DNA of 64,000 bases. It comes from Actinoplanes ianthinogenes (GTDB lineage Bacteria; Actinomycetota; Actinomycetes; Mycobacteriales; Micromonosporaceae). Location of the stretch: positions 7,007,501-7,071,500 of the forward strand of contig NZ_AP023356.1 of the NCBI RefSeq assembly GCF_018324205.1, given 5' to 3'. How positions within the stretch are numbered: position 1 is the first letter of the stretch; every line of letters starts with the position of its first letter. The notes below the pieces were generated by a model. It searched no databases. It was given only the letters and a program-made list of their open reading frames with translations, and had not been told where the DNA came from. Positions 50,640 through 59,100 of the stretch are shown in pieces. Position numbers and translations under genes: made by a program.

Positions 50640-51248
50640 TCAGCTGCCCCGGACGGCGATCACCAGGGCGACGACCAGGAACCACACGTTGCTGCTGAGC
50701 AGGAACACCCGCTCCGCCAGGCCGAAGACGCGGCGCAGGGCCGGCGCCACCATCGTCACCACGACCGCGAGCAGGCCGGCCGCCGCGAGCCACCGCAGAG
50801 TGATCAGCACGTAACCGGTCACCTCCGCGGTGATGTCGCTCAGGTACGGGGTCAGGTTCGCCACCGACAGATAGACGAAGGTGAACGACGCGATCGCCAG
50901 CAGCAGGTGGATCCGCCCGGTCGTGGTGACCCGCTCCCCGGGGACGTCCGTTGGGAAGAACCCCATCGCCAGCCTGGTCACCGGGATCAGCAGCAGGATC
51001 ACGTAGTCCGCGGTGGAGAACGGACCCGAGCCGAACGCCCCGGCCAGCGCGCCGGTCAGCGCCAGGATCCCCAGGCTGTTCGCGACGACCGCGACCCGGA
51101 ACAGGCCCGCGGTCGGGCCCACCCCGTAGTCGCTGACCGCGTTGCGCACCACGCTGTACCCGGTGGGCCGCAGGTGCATGAGGACGAAGATCGCCAGATA
51201 GACGAGCAGCAGGACGACAGCGAGGACCGCGAGCAGGCTTCCAGACAC
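50640..51248 (-). CDS. DUF998-like membrane protein
   Basis: A 202-residue protein with six hydrophobic helices. The loop after helix 1 has RPTGYSVVRNAVSDYGVGPTAGLFR, the SDYG motif typical of DUF998, and helix 3 is followed by FFPTDVPGERVTTTGRIHLLLA, also conserved in that family. Function unknown. The GTG start lies 11 bases after the TrmB stop. A TAAGAT box overlaps that stop, so it may be read through or started separately. Confidence 0.75.
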   Translation of the reverse strand: MSGSLLAVLAVVLLLVYLAIFVLMHLRPTGYSVVRNAVSDYGVGPTAGLFRVAVVANSLGILALTGALAGAFGSGPFSTADYVILLLIPVTRLAMGFFPTDVPGERVTTTGRIHLLLAIASFTFVYLSVANLTPYLSDITAEVTGYVLITLRWLAAAGLLAVVVTMVAPALRRVFGLAERVFLLSSNVWFLVVALVIAVRGS

Positions 51249-51259
51249 GAGAGTCGATC

Positions 51260-51580
51260 TTAGGCGAGCGAACCGTCCACCTCGGCCGCCGCCGCGCGGG
51301 CGCCGGCGATCGAAGCCGCGTGATCGCTCGCCAGCCGGTCCAGCAGCACCTTCGGATCGACCGCCGTGAACCGGGTCGGTGAGCCGGGCAGCCGCTCGGC
51401 CGCACCCCGGGCGACCAGGCGGCGCAGGGTCTCGTACACCTTGGGCTGCGGGACGCCGGTGAGCTTGGCGACCGCGTACCCGGTCTGCGCGCCGGCGCCG
51501 AGCAGCCCGGCGTAACAGCGTGCCTCGTACGGAGAGAATCCCAGCTCGCGCAGGTGCCCCACCAGGCGCTGGACCGGCAT
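51260..51580 (-). CDS. TrmB-type winged-helix regulator, short form
   Basis: A 106-residue DNA-binding protein with the TrmB helix-turn-helix: LRELGFSPYEARCYAGLLGAGAQTGYAVAKLTGVPQPKVYETLRRLVARGAAERL (about residues 9-63). It lacks the sugar-binding C-terminal domain of full TrmB proteins. TATAGT lies exactly 6 bases before the ATG, so the message is probably leaderless. It is divergent from a metallo-beta-lactamase-fold gene and upstream of the DUF998 gene; either could be its target. Confidence 0.83.
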   Translation of the reverse strand: MPVQRLVGHLRELGFSPYEARCYAGLLGAGAQTGYAVAKLTGVPQPKVYETLRRLVARGAAERLPGSPTRFTAVDPKVLLDRLASDHAASIAGARAAAAEVDGSLA

Positions 51581-51586
51581 GTCAGC

Positions 51587-51592
51587 ACTATA
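51587..51592 (-). promoter_or_regulatory. -10 box for the leaderless TrmB gene
   Basis: TATAGT on the minus strand is followed by GCTGAC and the ATG. Confidence 0.6.
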
Positions 51593-51653
51593 GGCAGAGG
51601 TAAATGCCGAAGCATAGCTGCCGGTTCCGGGCTGATTGCGCTAAGCAAGAGAG

Positions 51654-52385
51654 ATGACCGCTCATCGGATCAACCGACGTCTTTTCGTGACCAGCGGGGC
51701 CGGGGTGCTGGGGCTCGCCGTCTACAACACGATCACCGCTTGTTCCAAGTCATCGCCACCCTCGACCGCGGAGCCGGCGCCGAGCGTGGCGGCCACCCAG
51801 GAGAACACCGGTTGGAAACGCGTCACCCTCGGATTCGTCTCCGCCTATGTGCTGGTCCGCGGCAAGGAGGCGGCCGTGGTCGACACCGGCACGCCCGGCT
51901 CCGGCGAGTCGATCCACACCGGCTTGCAGGCGGCCGGCGCCGACTGGGCCACGGTGAAACACGTGCTGATCACGCATTACCACCAGGACCACGCGGGCGG
52001 GGTGGACGAGCTGTTCCCGCACGTCAAGGCGTCGTTCTACACCGGCGCGGCGGATGCCGGGAACATCGTCTCGGACGCCGACATCAAGCCGCTCGACGAC
52101 GGCGCCGACGTCTTCGGGCTGCGGATCGTGAGCACGCCGGGCCACACGGCCGGGCACATCTCGATCCTCGACACGTCGACCGGGACGCTGGTGGCCGGCG
52201 ACGCCTTGCGTACCCAAAATGGCCTGGAAGGCTCCGACCCGCAATTCACCGCGGACGAGACGGCGGCGATCGCGTCGGTGAAGAAACTGGCCGGCCTCGA
52301 CGTCAAGGCGATCCTGCCGGGGCACGGCGAGCCGCTCACCTCGGGCGCCAAGGAGGCTTTGCAGAAATTGGCGGCGTCGCTCTGA
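51654..52385 (+). CDS. exported metallo-beta-lactamase-fold hydrolase
   Basis: A 243-residue zinc hydrolase with an N-terminal export signal: NRRLFVTSGAGVLG, Tat-like twin arginine, then a lipobox-like ITAC near residue 30, so it may be a lipoprotein. The metal motifs are HYHQDHAGG, HTAGH, the Asp of VAGDAL and LPGHGE. The substrate is not evident; many such proteins hydrolyse lactones, thioesters or quinolones' signals. AAGAGAG precedes the ATG. A hairpin overlaps the stop codon. Confidence 0.83.
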   Translation: MTAHRINRRLFVTSGAGVLGLAVYNTITACSKSSPPSTAEPAPSVAATQENTGWKRVTLGFVSAYVLVRGKEAAVVDTGTPGSGESIHTGLQAAGADWATVKHVLITHYHQDHAGGVDELFPHVKASFYTGAADAGNIVSDADIKPLDDGADVFGLRIVSTPGHTAGHISILDTSTGTLVAGDALRTQNGLEGSDPQFTADETAAIASVKKLAGLDVKAILPGHGEPLTSGAKEALQKLAASL

Positions 52386-52392
52386 CGCCGCC
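52370..52392 (+). terminator. hairpin overlapping the stop of the metallo-beta-lactamase-fold gene
   Basis: GGCGGCGTC and GACGCCGCC form a perfect 9-bp stem around GCTCT. The stop codon is at the loop-right arm junction. Confidence 0.5.
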
Positions 52393-52411
52393 GTTCACTC
52401 GCGGTCCGCTG

Positions 52412-53467
52412 TCATTTCTGGTGCTTGAGTTTGCGTACGGCGGACCGCGTGATCGCCTCGAGTTCGCGCTGGTCCGGCTCCTCCAGATTGGCGAGCAGAA
52501 TGGTGAGCGCGACGCCGCGCAGGGACACCGCGATCATCTTCCCGTACACCGTGACGCGTGGACTGGTCATGTCGACCTCGAAGCGCACGCCCGCCGACTT
52601 GGTGCCCAGCCGCGGCACGTCGAGCGGAAACGTGGCCATGTGCAGCGCGTCGGGGGAGCCGGGCTTCCCCTCGTCGTAGGTGGGGCAGCGACGCGGCGAC
52701 TCGGCGACCTGCGCGACGATGTCGCGGGCGCCGCGGTCCCCGGCCGGGTTGAGCGCCTCGATCAGCACCGGCCCGGTCTCCCCCTTCATGAACGCGGCCC
52801 GCACCGTGTCACTGACCGGCTTCGCCCCGCCCGGTTGGTCCGGGCCCGGCTTCCCGGGCTGGTCGGGCCCTGGGCCGCCGGGTGGCGACACGGCGACGCG
52901 CGGGCGGGGCTGCACCGGGATGCCGGGACCGGTCGGATTGCCCGGCGCCACCGGCCGGTCCGGGACCGTGGGCTGCTCGGCGCCGGGCTTGCCGGGCGCG
53001 GCGGGCTTGCCGGGCGCGGCGGGCTTGCCGGGCGCGGCCGGCGCGGGCTTCTTGTCGCAGGCGCCGATCTGGGAGCCGGCGTCGGCGAAGGCTTTCAGCG
53101 CGTCCGGCATCGGCGCGTACCCGTGCGGCAGGTCGGTCTGCACCAGTAGGGCGGCCTTGAGCCGCTCGGGGTCCGGCTTGTCAGCGACCGCAGCCGCCGC
53201 CCCGAGCAGCGGTGACGCGCCGGGCAGCAGAGCGGCGCCGGCCAGTTCGGCGGGCAGCACCGAGCCGGTCAGCAGCGACGGGGCGGCCGCGTCGGCCATC
53301 AGCTGGGCGATGATGACGTTCCTGGGCGGCGTCCAGACGCCTTGGTTGCCGCTCGCCCTGGTGGAGGCCGCAGCGGCCTGGCCGAGGCCCACCGCGGTCA
53401 GCCCCAAGCCGGCGGAGAGCGTGAGAGCGAGCGTCGCTCTGACCGATTTATGCCGAATAATCTGCAT
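52412..53467 (-). CDS. secreted Pro-rich protein of unknown function
   Basis: A 351-residue exported protein. Residues 1-35 are a signal peptide ending near QAAAAS. The N-terminal domain has LLVQTDLPHGYAPMPDALKAF, a pattern seen in extracytoplasmic sensor or lipoprotein domains, with a Cys at IGACDKK. A disordered linker (about 140-215) has APGKPAAPGKP and PGPDQPGKP repeats. The C-terminal domain has a second Cys in SPRRCPTYDEG and FEVDMTSPRVTVYGKMIAVSLRGVALTILLANL. The ATG is exactly 6 bases after TAGGGT, suggesting a leaderless message. It stands alone on the minus strand. No enzyme motif is seen. Confidence 0.75.
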   Translation of the reverse strand: MQIIRHKSVRATLALTLSAGLGLTAVGLGQAAAASTRASGNQGVWTPPRNVIIAQLMADAAAPSLLTGSVLPAELAGAALLPGASPLLGAAAAVADKPDPERLKAALLVQTDLPHGYAPMPDALKAFADAGSQIGACDKKPAPAAPGKPAAPGKPAAPGKPGAEQPTVPDRPVAPGNPTGPGIPVQPRPRVAVSPPGGPGPDQPGKPGPDQPGGAKPVSDTVRAAFMKGETGPVLIEALNPAGDRGARDIVAQVAESPRRCPTYDEGKPGSPDALHMATFPLDVPRLGTKSAGVRFEVDMTSPRVTVYGKMIAVSLRGVALTILLANLEEPDQRELEAITRSAVRKLKHQK

Positions 53468-53473
53468 TTCTTC

Positions 53474-53479
53474 ACCCTA
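53474..53479 (-). promoter_or_regulatory. -10 box for the secreted Pro-rich protein
   Basis: TAGGGT on the minus strand, then GAAGAA and the ATG at 53467. Spacing is exact for a leaderless start. Confidence 0.6.
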
Positions 53480-53566
53480 GCCACGCTGATCAGGGCGGAT
53501 GCGGCCCTTCGCCGGATTCCCCCGGATCGCGCCACCCCGCCTCCCAGCCGGGTCGCGGCACAGCCC

Positions 53567-53623
53567 CCGGCTGGTGCCCACGGCCCTATTGGGGGCCGGG
53601 AAAGGGCCATGGGCACCAGCCGG
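53567..53623. repeat. single palindromic element related to the left-end array
   Basis: 21-base arms starting CCGGCTGGTGCCCA and ending TGGGCACCAGCCGG pair with one mismatch around a 15-base centre. Inside are GGCCCT and AGGGCC about 15 bases apart, followed by CCAGCCGG. The same order of motifs is found in the 64-bp repeats at 1-422. It lies in the 270-bp gap between divergent genes. Confidence 0.75.
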
Positions 53624-53725
53624 AACCGGAGCGGGGCGCGACCCGGGGTTCCTGACGCTGACCGGGGCTGCCGGCCCGCGCAACGCTGACATGCCGGCGG
53701 GGCACCAGCGGCTGCTCCGGATGGC

Positions 53726-53731
53726 TAGGGT
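53726..53731 (+). promoter_or_regulatory. -10 box for the leaderless PPOX-fold gene
   Basis: TAGGGT, 6 bases, then the ATG at 53738. Confidence 0.6.
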
Positions 53732-53737
53732 TCAGGC

Positions 53738-54154
53738 ATGAGCGCTCTGCCGAAGGAACTGCGCGACCTGATCGAGTCCGGCCCGCTCGCCCACCTGAGC
53801 ACCACGAACCCCGACGGCAGCCCCCAGGTCTCGGTGATCTGGATCGGTCTCGACGGCGACGACGTGGTCAGCGGCCACCTCAGCCGGCGGGTCAAGCTGC
53901 GCAACATCGAGCGCGACCCCCGGGTCGTCCTCTCCTTCGACGCCCCACGCCGCCCCGGCGTCTTCCTGGCCGAGCACGCCGTCCTCCGCGCCCACGCGAC
54001 CGTCGAGCCGAGCGCACAGGCCTGGGACCTGCTGGATCGCCTCACCCCGGTGTATCTGGGGCCGGGCTCGTCCTTCCCGGCGCCCCGGGCCGAGGGCTGG
54101 ATCATCCGCTACCGCATCGACCGCGTCGGCGGAGTCGGCCCCTGGGCGAAGTGA
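53738..54154 (+). CDS. PPOX-class (FMN/F420-binding split-barrel) oxidoreductase
   Basis: A 138-residue protein with the flavin-binding split barrel of the pyridoxamine-5'-phosphate oxidase-like group. It has GPLAHLSTTNPDGSPQVSVIWIGLDGDDVVSGHLSRRVKLRNIERDPRVVLSF in the first half, a pattern shared with actinobacterial F420-dependent enzymes such as Rv1155-type proteins. The terminal YRIDRVGGVGPW is also typical. It probably reduces an unknown small molecule with F420H2 or FMNH2. The start follows a leaderless -10 box. Confidence 0.87.
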   Translation: MSALPKELRDLIESGPLAHLSTTNPDGSPQVSVIWIGLDGDDVVSGHLSRRVKLRNIERDPRVVLSFDAPRRPGVFLAEHAVLRAHATVEPSAQAWDLLDRLTPVYLGPGSSFPAPRAEGWIIRYRIDRVGGVGPWAK

Positions 54155-54340
54155 CCCGGTCAGCTGGCGACCTGCCCGATCAACCGTTCCCCGGCAGCTG
54201 CTCGGCGATGGTAGCGACGCGAACACGACCGTCATCGCCGTGCAGACACAAGCCCCATGGTCAGACCGCTGTTGAGCGTCTAACTGGGTGACAACCGATG
54301 GCGACAACGCCGAGCGATCAACACTGTTGAGGTGCCCTAG

Positions 54341-54346
54341 TAGCCT
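54341..54346 (+). promoter_or_regulatory. -10 box for the orphan membrane-anchored gene
   Basis: TAGCCT, then GCGCCG and the GTG at 54353: exact leaderless spacing. Confidence 0.55.
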
Positions 54347-54352
54347 GCGCCG

Positions 54353-55045
54353 GTGCAAACACCTTGGTGGGTTCCCGTCCTCGCCTTCGCGGGTGTCGTC
54401 GTTGCCGCGGCGATTGGCGGCCTCGCCGGCGTCTTCGGGCATGTACTGACGCAGCGGCGAACCGATCGGCGAGAGAGCGAGCGCTGGCAACGTGAACGGG
54501 CCGAGCGGCGAGAGCAATGGGAGCGCGAGGATCGGGCCCGCTGGCACGTCGAGCGGCGCGCACTCTACGGGCAAGCCGTTGCCGCCGTTGACCAGTGGGG
54601 CCGAGGTGCAACGCCGTGGAACCTGAAACCAGAGCACCTTAACGCTTTGTCACCTGCGGTGATCGAGGCTCTGGCCGCTGCTGGCGTCGTCGCCGGCCTT
54701 GAGGCGTCAATACAGCTGACCAGGTTGCACAACTGCGTAATTGCGGTTTGCTCAGGGGCCGAAGCGGCGGCCGCCGCACCCGAATCCAGCCTCGTCGCTG
54801 AGATTGCCGGGGAGGGCGCTCGGTTGGTCCGGGCGCGGCTGATGGATGTCGTGCGCGCTGATCTCGATATCGAGCCTGCGCCATCTCAGCGGACGCTAGG
54901 TATTGAGCGGCAGATGCGTAAATACCGCGACCATTTGCGCCAGGCTGAGGAAAATGGAGCGCCGCTCGAATGGTCGACTGTTACCAACTTCTACTTGGAG
55001 GTCTTCCTCGGCCCCAACGAGGAACCCATTAACGGCGCTCCGTAG
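54353..55045 (+). CDS. membrane-anchored hypothetical protein of atypical composition
   Basis: A 230-residue protein with one N-terminal membrane helix (about 6-30). A long, strongly charged helix follows (RRTDRRESERWQRERAERREQWERED, about 36-65, probable coiled coil), then a helical domain with VERRALYGQAVAAVDQW and a C-terminal FYLEVFLGPNEEP. The gene uses more A/T-ending codons than its neighbours, and the flanks 54155-55146 are also less GC-rich, so it may be acquired DNA. GTG is the start. No family recognised beyond a loose likeness to small actinobacterial membrane-helix proteins. Confidence 0.7.
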   Translation: MQTPWWVPVLAFAGVVVAAAIGGLAGVFGHVLTQRRTDRRESERWQRERAERREQWEREDRARWHVERRALYGQAVAAVDQWGRGATPWNLKPEHLNALSPAVIEALAAAGVVAGLEASIQLTRLHNCVIAVCSGAEAAAAAPESSLVAEIAGEGARLVRARLMDVVRADLDIEPAPSQRTLGIERQMRKYRDHLRQAEENGAPLEWSTVTNFYLEVFLGPNEEPINGAP

Positions 55046-55146
55046 CGGGAAGTCAGGTCCGTGCCAGATGAGCCAGTCATTGCCAGGGCGTGGCAGGAGT
55101 TGGGGGAAGTCGACGTACGTCGTGCTTGGGTGACGCCAGCAGGTCA

Positions 55147-56013
55147 TTAGAGGTTGGTGGGGCTGAAGTGCATGTAGTCCTTCAAGGAGTGCCAGCGGCC
55201 GCCCCAGGCGAAGCCGTTGGTGGTGAAGGCCAGCTCGGCGCCGTTGTCGTGGATCATGCCGGTTCGGTAGGGGAGACGGCGGATCCAGGGTTCGCTGTGC
55301 GGCGGGTCCAGGTAGGTGCCGCGGATCATCGGGTTCTGGCGGGGGTTGACGTCGATGGCCAGGCCGTAGGCGTGCTGGGACCACTTCGTCGTGCCGGCTA
55401 CGGTGCGGCATTCGTAGCCGCTGGTCAGAACGCTGCGGTCGGGGAAGCCGGGTGCGGGGGCCATGGCCATGACGGGGAAGTGCCAGGCGTACAGGAGGGC
55501 GAAGGCTCGCTGGGTCGCCGGGACGATCGACTGGTGGACGATCAGGTTGCCGTCGTGCACCACGCCGTTGAAGTCCGTGTAGCGGACCCAGACCCGGCGT
55601 AGCGACTCGGGTGGGACCGGGCACTTCTTGGCCGGGTCGCCGTTCGCCTCGGTGGCGGTGACCGTTTCGACCCGGGTGGCCCAGGCCGGGCGGTACTGAT
55701 CGGAACCGGACAGGCGGAGAGCGCCGTCGGGGCGGAGGACCTCGTCCCGGGTGAGGCTGTTCCAGCGGCGCAGGTCGGCGGTCCGGAGGTGGTAGAGGTC
55801 CGCGATCGCCGACAAGGTGTCGCCCGGCCGGACGATGTGCCCGGGCGGCAGCGGGGGCGCGACCTGAGAAGAAGGCAGCGGAGCCGCGACCTGGAATAAA
55901 GGCAGCGCGGCCTGAGAGGAAGGCAGCGCGGCTGCGGCCTGCGAAAAAGGCAGCTGAGAGGCGGACTGCGAGAAGGGCAGCAGGAGCAGAGCGGTGAGCA
56001 CGCGTTTGAGCAC
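55147..56013 (-). CDS. exported LysM-M15 peptidase (D-alanyl-D-alanine carboxypeptidase-like)
   Basis: A 288-residue secreted wall enzyme. The signal segment VLKRVLTALLLLPFSQ is followed by an Ala/Leu/Ser-rich linker with (F/S)SQxA repeats. A LysM peptidoglycan-binding domain (HIVRPGDTLSAIADLYHLRTADLRRWNSL) comes next. The catalytic domain has SGYECR, SQHAYGLAIDVNP with the zinc His and Asp, and a terminal YMHFSP with the last His, as in VanY-type M15 peptidases. GTG at 56013 places the signal peptide correctly; an ATG at 56064 would add 17 residues. It diverges from the giant kinase gene. Confidence 0.85.
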   Translation of the reverse strand: MLKRVLTALLLLPFSQSASQLPFSQAAAALPSSQAALPLFQVAAPLPSSQVAPPLPPGHIVRPGDTLSAIADLYHLRTADLRRWNSLTRDEVLRPDGALRLSGSDQYRPAWATRVETVTATEANGDPAKKCPVPPESLRRVWVRYTDFNGVVHDGNLIVHQSIVPATQRAFALLYAWHFPVMAMAPAPGFPDRSVLTSGYECRTVAGTTKWSQHAYGLAIDVNPRQNPMIRGTYLDPPHSEPWIRRLPYRTGMIHDNGAELAFTTNGFAWGGRWHSLKDYMHFSPTNL

Positions 56014-56161
56014 CAGAACAGGCTCCGGCCCGGACGACGGGGGCGCAGCCGAACGCCGTGACATCGACCCGGACGGGGAGCGCCGGCGAACCCGGTTGCG
56101 GGAACGTTCAGGTTCTGGAGTAACCGGTCGATCAGCAGGGGTGCAGGCAGATACGGAATGA

Positions 56162-59100
56162 GTGCGTTCGGTGACGGATTTCCCCCAGGTGCGCCCCCAC
56201 GGGCCGCGTGCCGCTGAGCTGACCGATCTCCAGGTGGTCGACGAGCTCGGCCGCGGCGCGTTCACCATGGTGCACCAGGTCCGCCGTGGCGGCCAGGAGT
56301 ACGCGTTGAAGCGACCGCTCGCCGACGCCGGTGAGCCCGCCGAGATCCAGAGCGCGTTCCAGCGCGAGGCGGCCCTGCTCGCCTGCATCAACGACCCGGG
56401 TGTCGTCGGCGTGCACGCGGTCGGCGAAGTCGACGGGGTGCCCGGCCTGGTGCTCGAGCACCTCTCCGGCGGCTCCCTCGCCGACCTGCTGGTCTACGGC
56501 GTGCTGAGCCAGGAGCGGACCGTCGAGCTGGCCGCCCAGCTGGCCCGCGGCCTGGCCGCCGCGCACCGGGTCGGCCTGGTGCACCGGGACATCAAGCCGG
56601 ACAACATCATGATCGGCAAGGACGATCGGGCCAAGCTGATCGACTTCGGGCTGGCCCAGCTCGGCCGGGACGTCACCGCCGAGGAGGCGGACCAGGCGGT
56701 CGGCACCTTCCTCTACACCTCGCCGGAGCAGTCCGGGATGCTGCGCCGCCCGGTCGACGGCCGCTCCGACCTGTACTCGCTCGGCGTGGTGCTCTACGAG
56801 TGCCTGACCGGGCGGCTGCCGTTCGAGGCCGACGACGTCGGCGAGCTGCTCCGGCTGCACCTGGCCGCCCCGGTCCCGGACGTCCGGGAGAAGCGCCCGG
56901 AGATCGCTCCGGAGCTGGCCGCCGTGGTGCAGCGGCTGCTCGCCAAGGACCCGGACGACCGCTACCCGGATCCTGCCGCCCTGCTCACCGCCCTGCGGCG
57001 ATGCCCGGGCGGCGCGGCCGCCGAGGAGCCGGCCGCCGGTCACTGGCCGATGTGCGGCCGGGACGCCGAGGCGGACCGGCTGGCCCGCCGCTGGGAACGA
57101 GCCCGGGCCGGCCTGGGCGGCGTGGTGATGATCCACGGCACGCCCGGTTCCGGGCGGACGCGGCTCGCCGAGCACGCCGCCGGACTGGCCGCCGCGGAAG
57201 GCTGCCCGGTGCTCTGGGGCACCTGCCGCCCGGACGAGGCGGTCCCGCTCGCCGTCCTCCGCGAAGCCGTGCAGGCCTCGATGGCCCGGATCCACCGGCT
57301 GCCCGCCGAGGCCCGCGAAACGGCCGAGCGGAACATCGTCGAGGCCGCCACCGGGGCCGGCGTCGCCCAGGTGATCAAACTGTTCGGCGACCTCGGCCTG
57401 CTGACCCCGGCCGGTCCCGCCGCCGGCGGTGACGAGCACGTCTTCGCGGCCGGCGCCACCTTCCTCGGCGACCTGGCCCGGCGCGCCGACGGCATGATCC
57501 TGGTGATCGACGACGCGCACCTGCTGGACGCCGCCACCCGGCAGCTGCTCGCCGCGCTCGCCCCGGACCTGCCGCACCTGCCGCTGCTGGTGCTGCTGAC
57601 CGACATCGCCGAGGAGCCCAGCCTGGACCTGGACGTGCCCGGCACCTTGGAACTGACCTGCACCCCGCTGCCGCCGCCGGTGGTGGCCGAGGTGGTCGCC
57701 TCCCGGCTGCCCGGCGCCGAGGTGCCGGCCGAGCTGGCCCGGCACGTCACGGTCCGCACCGACGGCACCCCGCTCGCCGTGGTCAGCTACCTGATGCGGT
57801 TGCTCGGCGCCGGCCTGCTCGGCCCGCTCTGGGGCACCTGGCGGCTGGACGCGGCCGGGGCCGACGCGCTGCCGTCCACCGCCGGCGTCCGTGACCTGCT
57901 CGCCGCCCGCCTGTCCGGCCTGCCCGAACCGGTCCTCGACCGGCTCACCACGGCGGCGGTCGCCGGCGTCCGGTTCCGCCCGGAGGGGCTGCCGGACGGC
58001 GACGCCGAGGAGACCCTGGAGGCGCTGCGGGCCGGTCTCGATCGGCACGTCCTCGAGGTGCGCCCCGGCGGCTGGTACGCCTTCGTCCACCCCCAGCTCC
58101 GCGACAACCTGCTCGAACGCCTCTCCGGCGACCGGCTCCGCCACTGTCACGCCGCGCTGGCCGCGGTCCTCGACCAGCTGCCGCCGGAGTTGCGGGACGA
58201 GGGGCACGCGTACACCGTCGCCCGGCACTACCAGCGGGCCGGTGACGCCGCCCCGGAGGCCGAGCGGCGCCGCACCGCGGCCGTCGCCGGGCTGCAGGCG
58301 CTGGCCGACCAGGCCCCGGTCGACGCGATCGGCTATCTCACCGACGCGGTCGACGGCGACCCTGCGCCCGGCACCGCGCTGCTGCACGCGCTCGCCCAGG
58401 CCTACCTGCGGGCCGGCCGGGTCGCCCAGGCCGACGACGTCCTCGAACAGGCGCTCGCCGCCGAGACCGACCGGGTGCAGCGCGCCCGCCTTTACACCAC
58501 CCGGATCGAGCTGCACCACACCGTCTGGGACGACGCCCGGGCTCTCGAGGCGGCCCGGCACGCGCTGACCGAGCTGGGCCGGCCGCTGCCGGCCAACGGA
58601 CTGCTGCTGATCCTGTCCACGCTGGCGTACGCGTTCGCGGGTGGTTTCGTCCGCCGGACCCGGCTCGGCTTCGGCACCGCCCAGGGCCACAAGCGGGAAA
58701 CCCTCGCGGTGCTGACCGCGGTGCTGGACGCCGGTGGGTACGCCGCCGTGGTCGGCCTCCGCCTGCGCGAGGGCATCGTGCTGGCGATGCGCGCGCTCTG
58801 GGCGGTGAACCGGCTCGGCCCCAGCCGCGAGTACGCCCACGTGTACGCGCTGGTCGGCTACGTCACCTCGGTGATCAAGCTGCACGGCGTGGGAACCAGG
58901 TGCCTGCGCCGCGCCACCCGGGTCGCCACCGAGCTGGGCGACCCGGCGCTGGTCGCCTACGTCGAGTGGATCCACGGCTGCGCGATGCTGTTCGGCGGCT
59001 ACGACGACGGCTCCACCTGGGAAAAGACCATCACCAAGAACGCCCGCTGGTACGAGCCGGCGCAGACCCTGCCCGGGCACGCCTCCCAGGGGCTGCGGCT

